The notes beneath the pieces were generated by a model. That model was not told where the DNA came from, did no database searches, and saw nothing but the letters and a program-made list of their open reading frames with translations. From Spartobacteria bacterium (GTDB lineage Bacteria; Verrucomicrobiota; Kiritimatiellia; RZYC01), in the NCBI GenBank assembly GCA_009930475.1, contig RZYC01000002.1:65121-129120 (forward strand): 64,000 nucleotides of DNA. The letters are read 5' to 3'. The translations under genes were made by a program, and so were the position numbers. Within the stretch, counting starts at the first letter, position 1. Each line of letters opens with the position of its first letter. Below are positions 35,101 through 43,348 of this stretch, one piece after another.

Positions 35101-37882
35101 TATCAACACCGGGCTGAATATTTATTTCCCGACCAATTTCCCCTCCGGAGAAATGAATTCAAGTTATGCCAATGCAACGCTGGATTTCATAACGGACACA
35201 GGCTGGCTGCAATTCCTTCAGAACTATACAAATACGCTTGCCGACACCTGGATTGGTGAAGTCCGTGACATATCCGCTTCAGATAACACGTCTACCGACA
35301 TCGACTTCATGCGCTTTTTCAACAACCTTAATCCCCCGGACGATACGGTGTGGGTTTCCGTTTCCGCCATGGGGGAAGGCAGCATAGAAGGAGCATCAGT
35401 AGGACAGACTGTCGCGTATAGCAAGGGTGACCGCATTCAACTGATCGGGCGCGGACAGGAAGAGAAAACGTCCCCGGTTCCCGTCTCGGCCACGCATTTT
35501 GTGCGCTGGTCGGCCAGTGACGGCGCAGCCTTCTCCAACGAATTGACTGAAGCCACCAATACGGTAACGGTGACGGCCAATACATCCATTATCGGTCACT
35601 TCTTTTATGACCAGTCCAGCTATGAGGTGACCGTTGCTTCTGTCGGCAGCGGCACAGTAAACGGGATGGACGAAGATCTCGAACTGACCATTGATTCCGG
35701 TTCAGATACCGCCCCGTTATATGCCGTACCGGCCGATGGTTTCCGTTTCGCGGGATGGGGCGGCGATATGGCAGAAACAGCCAATCCGCTGATCGTTTCC
35801 AACGTCATTTCAGACCTGCATGTACTCGCCCTGTTCTGGGATGAAACCCAGTACTGGAGCAATAATACCGACATCACCTGGTGGCAGGCAGGAACCACCA
35901 ACTTTACACTGTCCACCCCGCAGCAGCTCGCCGGATTGGCGCAACTCGTCAATGACGGCACCGATTCCTTCAGTAATAAAACCGTGCATCTTGGATGTCA
36001 TATCGATCTTTCCGACAAAGAATGGACCCCGATCGGCTCCGCTTATCATGCCTTTGCCGGTTCCATGAACGGACAGGGATTCACCATTGACGGACTAACC
36101 GTCAACCGTTCCGAAGAGGATGATTATCTGGGACTTATCGGAGTAATGGGCAGCAGCGAATCGCTCACACTGGAAAACATACACTTGACCAATACGCTGA
36201 TCACAGGCGGCAGTTTTATCGGCGGTATAGCCGGTCAGGTGGAATCGCTGAGCGGATCGGTCACGCTGCGTAACTGTTCGGCTCATGGTCATATTTACGG
36301 CGAAGGATCAATCGTCGGCGGTCTGGTCGGAGAATTTGACACGCGGGAAAATACCGGCGGCAGTGCCCTCGTTTCCAACTGTGTGAACAGAACCTGCCTT
36401 CAGGGCGAATCCGATCTTGCGGGTATTGCGGGTCGCATGATGGTTAATGGTGAAATTTTTATTGGCTGTTGCACCAATGAAGGCTCACTCATGGCTAACG
36501 ATGGACTGGAAATCGGCGGCATAGCTGGAATGGTCGTTTCCATTACCGATGCCGTGAACGTGCAGCGGTGTAAAAATGACGGAACGCTCAACGGAGATTC
36601 CGAATATCTTGGTGGTATTGTCGGCAGAATGTCCGGTGGTGACTGCGTAATGAACGGCTGCGAAAACCATGGAAATATCACCGTATTCGGCAAGGACAAT
36701 GCGTATTGCGGCGGGTTGGTCGGTCACTTAGGCGGCATGCTGCCGGAACTCAGTAACGGCTTGAATACCGGCGACATTTTCGGAAATCTTCATGTGGGCG
36801 GTATCGCCGGCCAAATGGCGATCAGCATAAAGAACTGCTCTAATGAAGGGCGCGTAGAAGGGGACGATCTAGTTGGCGGCGTTGCCGGTTCGGTCGAAGG
36901 ACAAACCGCCGGAATCGAAAACTGCCACAATGCGGGCTACGTTATCAGTACCGGACGTGTCGGCGGTGTGATCGGCCGTATCGGCACCGAATATGGCGGC
37001 GAAGCCTCCAGCGCCTACTTCCGCCAAACCGAAACAATCAATGCCACCCTCGACTACGTCGGAGAAATGGTTCCTGAGACGAACTATACGCAATGTGCTA
37101 CCTATACCGGCATGGATGGCGTTCTTTCCACCAATGGATTTGATGACAAGACCTATCTTGTCAATGCCCTGAATGCCTGGGTAGCCCAGCAGGACGGGTT
37201 CTGGTGGAGCACGAATCGTAACGGCGCAGCAAGTTACCCCTGGCCCGATCCGGTGCTGTCCAAGGTCATCGTCACCTTCCGTGCCAACGGCGGCATTTTT
37301 GAAGGGGGCTATAACACGTCCAACCGTATTTACTCACTGGGCGAAACCTATGACACCCTGCCGGCAACACCATCTAAATCCAACAGCGCTTTTGTCGGCT
37401 GGTGGTTTCGTCCCGAACCGGATACCCCGATGACCAACCTTACCGTTGATCTCACCGTGATGCCGTCCGTCACATCCGCCGACGCATCATGGTCTTCGAC
37501 TGTATGTACCACCACCCCCATCCCGGTATCTGTGGAAACACTTGCATCCTATTATCCGGAAGTGGCAGATATGGACAGTGCAGCAATCAATGCGCTGGCA
37601 TACAGCACAGCCGCCAATGGACGTGATAAAGTATGGGAACTCATCTTCCTCGATCTAGACCCAACCCGGTCCGACACCAAGGCCAGTGAGGTATTCGTTT
37701 ACATGACCAGCCTCCCCATCCAGATTCATACCGTGCCGGAAACACCGCTCGACGACCTTTCCGGATATACGATTATGGGGAAAGAAGCGATAACCGATGC
37801 AGAATGGGTTGAGATTGGATCTCTAGACGATCCCATCCCCGTTCACTATAAATTCTTCATGGTCCAAAGCGATTCGCAATAA
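32159..37882 (+). CDS. Giant secreted dual cysteine peptidase (papain-like C1 plus clostripain-like C11) with InlB-type and GLUG repeats
   Basis: A 1907-residue secreted protein. A signal peptide covers residues 1-23. Residues about 60-330 form a papain-like C1 peptidase with oxyanion Q77, C83 (GSCWMWG), H258 (GGAHMMACVGY) and N281 (WTILNSWS). Beta-sandwich linkers follow to about 690. Residues 697-1060 form a clostripain-like C11 peptidase with H807 (MCDHGSGWPG) and C852 (GYDTCLMAA). Two InlB B-repeat-like segments follow (1063-1230), then GLUG-type repeats (about 1240-1660, with repeated GGIAG/GGLVG cores), then another Listeria-Bacteroides-type repeat near 1720 (FVGWWF). No sorting domain is evident at the C-terminus. 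It probably degrades proteins outside the cell or at its surface; one peptidase could activate the other. Confidence 0.88.
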   Translation: MRAINKLLAGVLFFVAMSNVTFAGDYGIMPLTTNTLLQWQEEREETPDYTLPPGYVGGPREVNLLTNMTYDAKIRDQGHTGSCWMWGCQAVLTLEYARQYPEQALLMTNGFSVEFISSYVWTIDLGLNSGGTPVNFKQFFDGFGYAVPWGNTNAAWTDGQGYVATLPSSIYTTPNMPIDSIELQDVNTFTASVSEAVTLLKSVLDSGHAMTFCLSLANETEWDKFMNFWGKNTNDNESTIFTNFVSGEVFSSATGGAHMMACVGYNDTDDDISKHYWTILNSWSTGDSAEDDRRPHGTWRLPMYMNYGSYLDNGMGGKAAMFEWSVIDTCFTNAIHKNISISNACLNASDPSETVLSFTAPITVSGVISSLYSVVVYVNNHYFTCSPSHGTWSPYHEMQDEGKSPMGDKWRYQSNSGESPAIELLVDTKLKTWNGTMTGFSADDCRYIDLHDGLSIYAQFMETDTSTMGDFCSHRSMAYDELNGFVQQTGPFSSSRKPVSFTFTAPADNTQIQQGGTCVIEWEQQGLDNMLLSFAMTGFGLDGQRTTTIVDQIPVENGRFEWQVPPNIRCVTNQTLRAVIDYDNMLKWDGPELTIVPSTNPVLYVRSPVSDEQWVTGTVRSVSWDGLNLDGDITIELISAGQVVSNAALTVDADLLRADYTLPSSLATGEYALQFTASGITVTSGVFAVTSTSRTEKAWTILVYFDADNDLENDQIADFLEIARVGSDSNVNVLVQMDRIPDVYVGYDNWYTAKRYYMTNGITPTIANAQVDLGEITTAHPGTYTDFINWGAQNYPAEKYMLIMCDHGSGWPGALYDMTPNADFNVPQPMTTFEQGISNAVVDLDIIGYDTCLMAAIESAYQLRHSGAEVYIGSQYMETMGWAYAEFLRELQVNNGQMTARALATRICDLSAAMYASSDPVALSAVSFDELEPLAAALSNAVSAMIEEPENRAAVREQVSRVASNYYQAVIHCADNQATEHINTGLNIYFPTNFPSGEMNSSYANATLDFITDTGWLQFLQNYTNTLADTWIGEVRDISASDNTSTDIDFMRFFNNLNPPDDTVWVSVSAMGEGSIEGASVGQTVAYSKGDRIQLIGRGQEEKTSPVPVSATHFVRWSASDGAAFSNELTEATNTVTVTANTSIIGHFFYDQSSYEVTVASVGSGTVNGMDEDLELTIDSGSDTAPLYAVPADGFRFAGWGGDMAETANPLIVSNVISDLHVLALFWDETQYWSNNTDITWWQAGTTNFTLSTPQQLAGLAQLVNDGTDSFSNKTVHLGCHIDLSDKEWTPIGSAYHAFAGSMNGQGFTIDGLTVNRSEEDDYLGLIGVMGSSESLTLENIHLTNTLITGGSFIGGIAGQVESLSGSVTLRNCSAHGHIYGEGSIVGGLVGEFDTRENTGGSALVSNCVNRTCLQGESDLAGIAGRMMVNGEIFIGCCTNEGSLMANDGLEIGGIAGMVVSITDAVNVQRCKNDGTLNGDSEYLGGIVGRMSGGDCVMNGCENHGNITVFGKDNAYCGGLVGHLGGMLPELSNGLNTGDIFGNLHVGGIAGQMAISIKNCSNEGRVEGDDLVGGVAGSVEGQTAGIENCHNAGYVISTGRVGGVIGRIGTEYGGEASSAYFRQTETINATLDYVGEMVPETNYTQCATYTGMDGVLSTNGFDDKTYLVNALNAWVAQQDGFWWSTNRNGAASYPWPDPVLSKVIVTFRANGGIFEGGYNTSNRIYSLGETYDTLPATPSKSNSAFVGWWFRPEPDTPMTNLTVDLTVMPSVTSADASWSSTVCTTTPIPVSVETLASYYPEVADMDSAAINALAYSTAANGRDKVWELIFLDLDPTRSDTKASEVFVYMTSLPIQIHTVPETPLDDLSGYTIMGKEAITDAEWVEIGSLDDPIPVHYKFFMVQSDSQ

Positions 37883-37893
37883 CATCAGAGACG

Positions 37894-38350
37894 GTACAGG
37901 TTCTTTACGGACATGCGTTTGTAATAGATTCGTTAGCTCCCTGGGTGGTAAGTGCATTTGACGCGCAAAGTGGTCGCTGGCTTGGTTCTGAAATGATAGA
38001 GGATAAACCCAATGAAATACCGGCAGGTTATAAGCGGATCGATAAAAATCCTGTAGAAAATGCCATGGTAGTTGGTGATGCTTTGCACTCACACACAGTT
38101 TGACAATGCATTGCAAATAGTCAAGGACTACGGTGTCGATTATTTTATGACCATAAAAGGGAAACATGACATTCAGATGACCAATGTTCAGCAGAAAATT
38201 TCTGGTTGCTTCCGATCTAAAGAAGGTGCCAAATTTTTCTACCGTATACGCAACTATCATTCCACATGCAGAAAGCACGGCATGGCTTCCTCGGAAGCAT
38301 TGCGCCTTCTGTTCACAGATCAATATCCTGATTTCATGGACATTCCATAA
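37894..38350 (+). pseudogene. Remnant of an ISAs1-type transposase, frameshifted
   Basis: Two frames join into one ISAs1-like core. Frame A (37894-38103) reads LAPWVVSAFDAQSGRWLG, then DKPNEIPAG and VVGDALH, matching the VSA, KxNEI and GDALHTQ blocks around the second DDE aspartate. Frame B continues HTQFDNALQIVKDYGVDYFM and TIKGKHD to 38350. The shift falls at a CAC-TCAC repeat (38086-38092), consistent with a 4-base duplication. Both the N-terminal third and the C-terminal glutamate region are missing and no terminal repeats were seen, so it is a dead fragment. Confidence 0.8.
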
Positions 38351-38562
38351 AAACAGGGACTAACCATTGCCGGCTTTCCCATGAAATAGCTGAATAATTA
38401 CAAAAAATCAGACACAATGCGTACCGCCGTAAAAAAAGTTAACATATGCAACAAACACGAACCAATACACATAACACACCTTGCTTCTGAGCAACCTGTT
38501 TCAATCAGAAATAAACGAACTCAATGTTTAATCACATCACCATACAAAGACAAAACAAGTAG
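38351..38562. other. Intergenic region downstream of RAYT gene
   Basis: A+T-rich spacer of 212 bases between the transposase remnant and the RAYT stop. No gene, clear terminator or REP-type palindrome recognised. Confidence 0.4.
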
Positions 38563-39501
38563 TTAAAAACGACTTACATCACGAATAGAATATACATCAC
38601 CCCACCCCCCTTTCACCTTGCGGCGGCCTTCCTTCCGGTGTGGTCCAAAATACTCCCGATGCTCCGCGAAAAAATTCTCAACAAACATTTTACATCCTAT
38701 GACCTGACCATCTGTAAAATGCCGACAGCGATGCAACATATGGTGTACCGAAGACAATTCAAATGCACCACCCACGTTGGTGTATAACAATATTTCCTCG
38801 AAATACCGAACCAAAAGGTCATTCCAGCGACATGTGACATCCCGGCCAAAAACCCGTCCCTTCTGAACCAATACCGACTCAATGCCATCCCTCGCCATCA
38901 CCGATCCGTCCACGGCATCTCCTAGTCCACAAAAGCGATAGCTCGCAGGATCTGACGACAAACCGGCGCGAACAGGATTCATTTCAATGTACGCCGCCAC
39001 AGTGCATAAGACATCGCCACCCTCCACTAAAACGCTCTTAAACCGCTCCGACCACAATGTCCCTTTTCGGTCATGCATCCGATTATACCAAAATGAAAAA
39101 CGATGCTTCAGCGTCTTCATAAACTCACTGATATCATGCATGCGCACCCGATAACGCATGCGATCCTCCTCTACTGCCAAAACATTTCCCTGCGTGATCC
39201 AATCATCCCACCGAGCTTCAATCTCAGCCATTTCCACATCTGAATACAATGCCCTCATACGTTCCAAAAGCAAATCGTCCGATACATCCGTCGAGCGATC
39301 CGGCTCCTCCAGCAGCAAATGAATATGATTCGTCATAAGCGCATAAGTCAGCACCCGCACCCCAGTAAATCCCTCGACCTTGCGTATCAGTTTTCTCATA
39401 TACTCTTTTTCAGCATCACCAAGCAGCATCTGACGCCCAACGACACGTGTCATACAATGGTAATAAGCCAATGAATCCCTTTTTATCCGTTTCCTTCTCA
39501 T
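38563..39501 (-). CDS. REP-associated tyrosine transposase (RAYT), IS200/IS605-like Y1 family
   Basis: A 312-residue single-strand transposase-like protein. It opens YYHCMTRVVGRQ, has the HUH metal motif NHIHLLL (H59, H61) and the catalytic tyrosine in FSFWYNR (Y139), followed by GTLWSERFKSVLV and AAYIEMNPVRAGL, the standard RAYT/TnpA_REP blocks. A C-terminal extension of about 110 residues is unassigned. It has no partner TnpB gene. RAYTs are thought to spread short palindromic repeats; a hairpin with a TACCTGTCAC loop lies just upstream. Confidence 0.9.
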   Translation of the reverse strand: MRRKRIKRDSLAYYHCMTRVVGRQMLLGDAEKEYMRKLIRKVEGFTGVRVLTYALMTNHIHLLLEEPDRSTDVSDDLLLERMRALYSDVEMAEIEARWDDWITQGNVLAVEEDRMRYRVRMHDISEFMKTLKHRFSFWYNRMHDRKGTLWSERFKSVLVEGGDVLCTVAAYIEMNPVRAGLSSDPASYRFCGLGDAVDGSVMARDGIESVLVQKGRVFGRDVTCRWNDLLVRYFEEILLYTNVGGAFELSSVHHMLHRCRHFTDGQVIGCKMFVENFFAEHREYFGPHRKEGRRKVKGGWGDVYSIRDVSRF

Positions 39502-39537
39502 GCACCCAGCGAATCACTTAAAAACCCGCATGTCAAC

Positions 39538-39561
39538 ATATATGTACCTGTCACCATATAT
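39538..39561. repeat. Hairpin near RAYT gene (candidate RAYT-associated element)
   Basis: ATATATG (39538-39544) pairs with CATATAT (39555-39561) around the 10-base loop TACCTGTCAC. The loop plus the preceding G recurs at 3146-3156. Position just upstream of the RAYT start makes it a candidate recognition element; a single good copy here limits the claim. Confidence 0.4.
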
Positions 39562-39638
39562 TTAGATATTTTCTTTACTTATAACCCTTTTGGCATTACT
39601 TCTTAAGCCAACGCGTTAAATAACTCTCTGGTGATATT

Positions 39639-42600
39639 ATGATTTTTATGAAACGGGTCTTTATAGTGCTCATGTGCTTGCATTCGTCACTAATAAACAC
39701 CATGGCCCGGCCCACGAAAACCCGCCTTACCGAAACATCCTCAACCAGTACAAGCTTCACGATTGATGTGGGCAGTTATGAATTACAACCAGTGATCGTG
39801 AACGGAATAAGTTATGTCGTACCCCGCATGACTGATGCGGCAAATATCATGGCTTCTGGCGAACCAGACCTGCCTGTGATTACGCGAAACGTAATGATCA
39901 GCGATAGCGGTGATATAACTATACGATTTCATCTTGGCGATTTCGTCGATATTCCAAACATAAAAATTGCACCATCTCGCGGGTCGATTTCACGCAAGGT
40001 TGATCCTGCAACCGTTCCCTACGTTTTTGGAACGGCCTATCTCAGTCAAGGTTACCCAGAACAAGGTGTGACGCATGGAAATCCATTTATCTTGAGAGAT
40101 TACCGCGGCGTCTCAATTCGCATTTGTCCGTTTAGATACAACGCCGTCACTGAGACTCTTCGCGTATACCAGTCGGTGACAGTGAGTGTGATGGCCAAGG
40201 GTAGCAACGGAATAAACTGCTTACGGAAATCGGCTGTTTCACAGCATTCACGTAGCTTTGACTCGGTTTATTCCTCACGATTTATCAATTATTCGCCTAC
40301 AAAAACACGATACACCACACTCGACGATGAAGGATCTTTGCTGATTATTGCGCCTTCGAACTATCTTGCAACCATGCAGCCACTTGTGAACTGGAAGCGT
40401 CAAAAAGGCATTCCAACAGAAATGGTTGATTTGGCGGATATCGGAAGCACCGCAACAGATGTTTTGTCATATGTTCAAAACTACTATGATACCAACGGGT
40501 TGACCTTTCTTCTCCTAGTTGGCGATGCAGATATCATGCCTTACTTGATCGCAGGTTCAGGCGATGCAAGAGGGGTCTCCGACCCCAGTTACAGCAAACT
40601 TGCAGGCAGCGATAATTATCCCGACATTTTTGTCGGCCGTTTCAGCGTCGAAAGTACCGAGCAATTACAAACGATGGTAACACGAAATATTGAGTATGAG
40701 CGGAATCCAGTTATCGGCGGAGAGGGATATACCCGGGGCTTTGCTATTGCCTCAAATGAAGAAGGGGATCTGGGAAAAGACAGAGAATTCATGGAAACCA
40801 TTCGAACCAACCTGCTCGCGAACGGCTATAGTCAGGTGAGTGCTATCTACGACTACGATAATACCAGTGCAACGGCAGCACAGGCGGCTATGGCAGTGAA
40901 CGGCGGAACAGGACTGGGAAACTATGTCGGCCATGGGGACACACGTAAATGGGTCACGACTGCATTTGATAACAACGATGTCAACGCACTGACCAACACC
41001 ACCTATTGGCCCTTCATTTTTGACGTGGCCTGCGTCAACGGCGAATTCACCAACGGAACCTGTTTTGCCGAAGCATGGACACGTGCATCGCACAACGCAG
41101 CACCATCTGGCGCAATCAATATTTATGCATCTACGATTAATCAGGACTGGGTTCCACCCATGATCGCTCAGCGAGAATTTAACCGACTTTTACTTACGGA
41201 TGAACTGACAACTTTTGGTGGACTCTGTTTCAATGCCTCCATGAAAATGATGGATGAATATGCGTCAAGCGGTCTCAACATGTTCAATACGTGGACAGTA
41301 TTTGGTGATCCATCCCAAGAAGTGCGCACGGCCATACCCTTTTCACTGGACGTATCACACCGCATGATCTCCAGCACATCGGCATTAATCACCGTCAGCG
41401 GGCGAACCAACGCACTGGCGGCATTGAGCTGTTCCAATACACTACTCGCTAGCGGAAGAACGGACAGCTCTGGGCAAGTGCAACTCAATATTCCAGCCTA
41501 TACAAGCGAAAACCTTTGCCTCACTGTGACTGATCAAAATGCCATTCCCTGCATTTCCACCATTCAAGTTGCACAGGTTCAGTTTGATGTGACTCCAGCG
41601 TCACTCTCTCAAGAACTCACAGCACCCACTTCCACACAAACCATATTCAGTCTGTCCAACAGCAACGGTGAATCCAGAGCCATCACCTACACGACATCAA
41701 TCAGTCACGCATTAGCGAGCGACCGCAGTCGTTCCACAATCAGAGATGTTACGGGATGCGAGATCACGATTTCTCCCATGACATTATCTCTCAGCAGCAA
41801 CACCGTACTATCCATCACAGTCACCAACAGATCGCCCGACAAGGAATGGCTCACCAATGCAGTCATTAAAGTTCCCACCGGCCTCAGCGTCATCAGCGCA
41901 ACGAAATTAATAGAAAATTCGTGGGGACTGGATTACACAGGGGATAGCGGAGATGGTGCTGTCGCTGTATGGACCGATACGTCTAACGGAAGTATCGAAC
42001 ACAGCGCTACGGGAACAATGACGGTTCATGTCTCGTCAGAGGCACCTGAAATTCTTCCCTTCTGCTGGACCTTACAAGGCGACGTCTACGGCGATGATCC
42101 GCATAGCATCACCGGCATGATAGAACTCACCACAACACGCCCCACCCCCTCATTGCAATTCACATCGCCAACCACAACGGACTTCTGGGAGATCGGCAGC
42201 ACGCAGGCATTAAGCTGGCAATCCAGCCTCATCACACAAACATTATCCCTTGTACGCAGTGATGATCAGGGCAGCACCTGGGCCACCGTGGCAGAGAATA
42301 TACCATCAACTCAGACAACTATGCCGTGGATTGTAACAAAACCAGCAGCAGACAGCCTGTTCCGCATACAAACCAGCGACGGTTCCACGGCCGAAACCAG
42401 TACCGCAATGCATATCGTACACCCCCTGACCTGGCTTAAACTATCTGCCGCATCCGGCACCATTTCGGCAAATCAAACCAGCAATCTGACGGCCACAGTG
42501 AACTCCACCGGGCTGGATTCAGGCATATACAACGCATTATTATCCATACAACCCAGTGCCGGAAATCGCGCGGAAATCCCTGTCACTCTCACCGTATCTG

Positions 42601-43229
42601 CAGACACCACATGGCACATCAATGTTATAGCAGGCAATAACGGATACGTCACACCATCCGGGGCCATCGACGTGCCCAACGGCCATTCCACACAATTTGT
42701 CATCACTGCCGACACCGGGTACTTCATCGCATCAGCTCAATCCAATGGAACCGACATCATTGGCGCTCCCGGAATGCCTGTATGGGCATCACTTTGGAAA
42801 AACGTCACCAGCACCGGATTGCTGACAACGACCTTTTCCGACATCACCGCCACAAGCAATACCCCCTACACCTGGCTTCGACAATACTACACCAACGCAT
42901 CAACCCTTGCAGAACTGAACACCTTTGCATCAGACGACAGCGACCACGATGGAGCCCCCGGCTGGTCCGAATATCTGGCACTGACCGATCCCACGAGTGC
43001 ACAATCACACTTTGAAATGCTATATCCAGATGCAGCAATAAACGTCTTTGCCTGGACAGCCGAACCCGGCCGAACCTACGCCCTGCAGGGAAGCACCGAC
43101 CTGGCCCTTCCCTTCGACGTACTCATAAGCAACATCACCGTCCAAACATCCGGCGAAATCAGCGTCACTGACACGGTACAACGTGCGGAAACGATGTTTT
43201 ATCGACTCAAAGTAACATTGCCCGAATAA
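39639..43229 (+). CDS. Secreted gingipain-like C25 cysteine peptidase
   Basis: A 1196-residue secreted protein with an N-terminal signal (KRVFIVLMCLHSSLINTMA). Residues about 50-220 resemble the gingipain propeptide. The C25 catalytic domain (about 230-550) has H432 in NYVGHGD and C465 in FDVACVNG. Ig-like and beta-sandwich regions follow (560-950), then an InlB-like segment (NNGYVTPSGAIDVPNG). A C-terminal TWLRQYYTN block with the Asp-rich DDSDHDGAPGWSEYLA calcium loop precedes a beta domain of a type common in this bacterial branch. Two start codons (39639, 39648) are possible. It is separated from the C1-C11 peptidase only by mobile-element debris. Confidence 0.87.
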   Translation: MIFMKRVFIVLMCLHSSLINTMARPTKTRLTETSSTSTSFTIDVGSYELQPVIVNGISYVVPRMTDAANIMASGEPDLPVITRNVMISDSGDITIRFHLGDFVDIPNIKIAPSRGSISRKVDPATVPYVFGTAYLSQGYPEQGVTHGNPFILRDYRGVSIRICPFRYNAVTETLRVYQSVTVSVMAKGSNGINCLRKSAVSQHSRSFDSVYSSRFINYSPTKTRYTTLDDEGSLLIIAPSNYLATMQPLVNWKRQKGIPTEMVDLADIGSTATDVLSYVQNYYDTNGLTFLLLVGDADIMPYLIAGSGDARGVSDPSYSKLAGSDNYPDIFVGRFSVESTEQLQTMVTRNIEYERNPVIGGEGYTRGFAIASNEEGDLGKDREFMETIRTNLLANGYSQVSAIYDYDNTSATAAQAAMAVNGGTGLGNYVGHGDTRKWVTTAFDNNDVNALTNTTYWPFIFDVACVNGEFTNGTCFAEAWTRASHNAAPSGAINIYASTINQDWVPPMIAQREFNRLLLTDELTTFGGLCFNASMKMMDEYASSGLNMFNTWTVFGDPSQEVRTAIPFSLDVSHRMISSTSALITVSGRTNALAALSCSNTLLASGRTDSSGQVQLNIPAYTSENLCLTVTDQNAIPCISTIQVAQVQFDVTPASLSQELTAPTSTQTIFSLSNSNGESRAITYTTSISHALASDRSRSTIRDVTGCEITISPMTLSLSSNTVLSITVTNRSPDKEWLTNAVIKVPTGLSVISATKLIENSWGLDYTGDSGDGAVAVWTDTSNGSIEHSATGTMTVHVSSEAPEILPFCWTLQGDVYGDDPHSITGMIELTTTRPTPSLQFTSPTTTDFWEIGSTQALSWQSSLITQTLSLVRSDDQGSTWATVAENIPSTQTTMPWIVTKPAADSLFRIQTSDGSTAETSTAMHIVHPLTWLKLSAASGTISANQTSNLTATVNSTGLDSGIYNALLSIQPSAGNRAEIPVTLTVSADTTWHINVIAGNNGYVTPSGAIDVPNGHSTQFVITADTGYFIASAQSNGTDIIGAPGMPVWASLWKNVTSTGLLTTTFSDITATSNTPYTWLRQYYTNASTLAELNTFASDDSDHDGAPGWSEYLALTDPTSAQSHFEMLYPDAAINVFAWTAEPGRTYALQGSTDLALPFDVLISNITVQTSGEISVTDTVQRAETMFYRLKVTLPE

Positions 43230-43233
43230 CCCA

Positions 43234-43254
43234 TTACGAAAACCCGAATCGTAA
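43234..43254. other. Weak hairpin between convergent genes
   Basis: TTACGA and TCGTAA pair around a 9-base loop just after the C25 gene. No T-run follows, so termination is doubtful. The remaining spacer to the GH42 stop shows nothing else. Confidence 0.25.
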
Positions 43255-43348
43255 GTCTGCTCGATGCTGAAAAAATGCGCACTGAAAACGGCATCCTATA
43301 GATAAGAAGATGGGCAAGTGTAATTGTCTCTCGTTAGACGGCTCCACA

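Noticed and set aside
30665-39600. Site-specific integration at tRNA-Lys
   Set aside because: No integrase gene and no repeat of the tRNA 3' end was found downstream.
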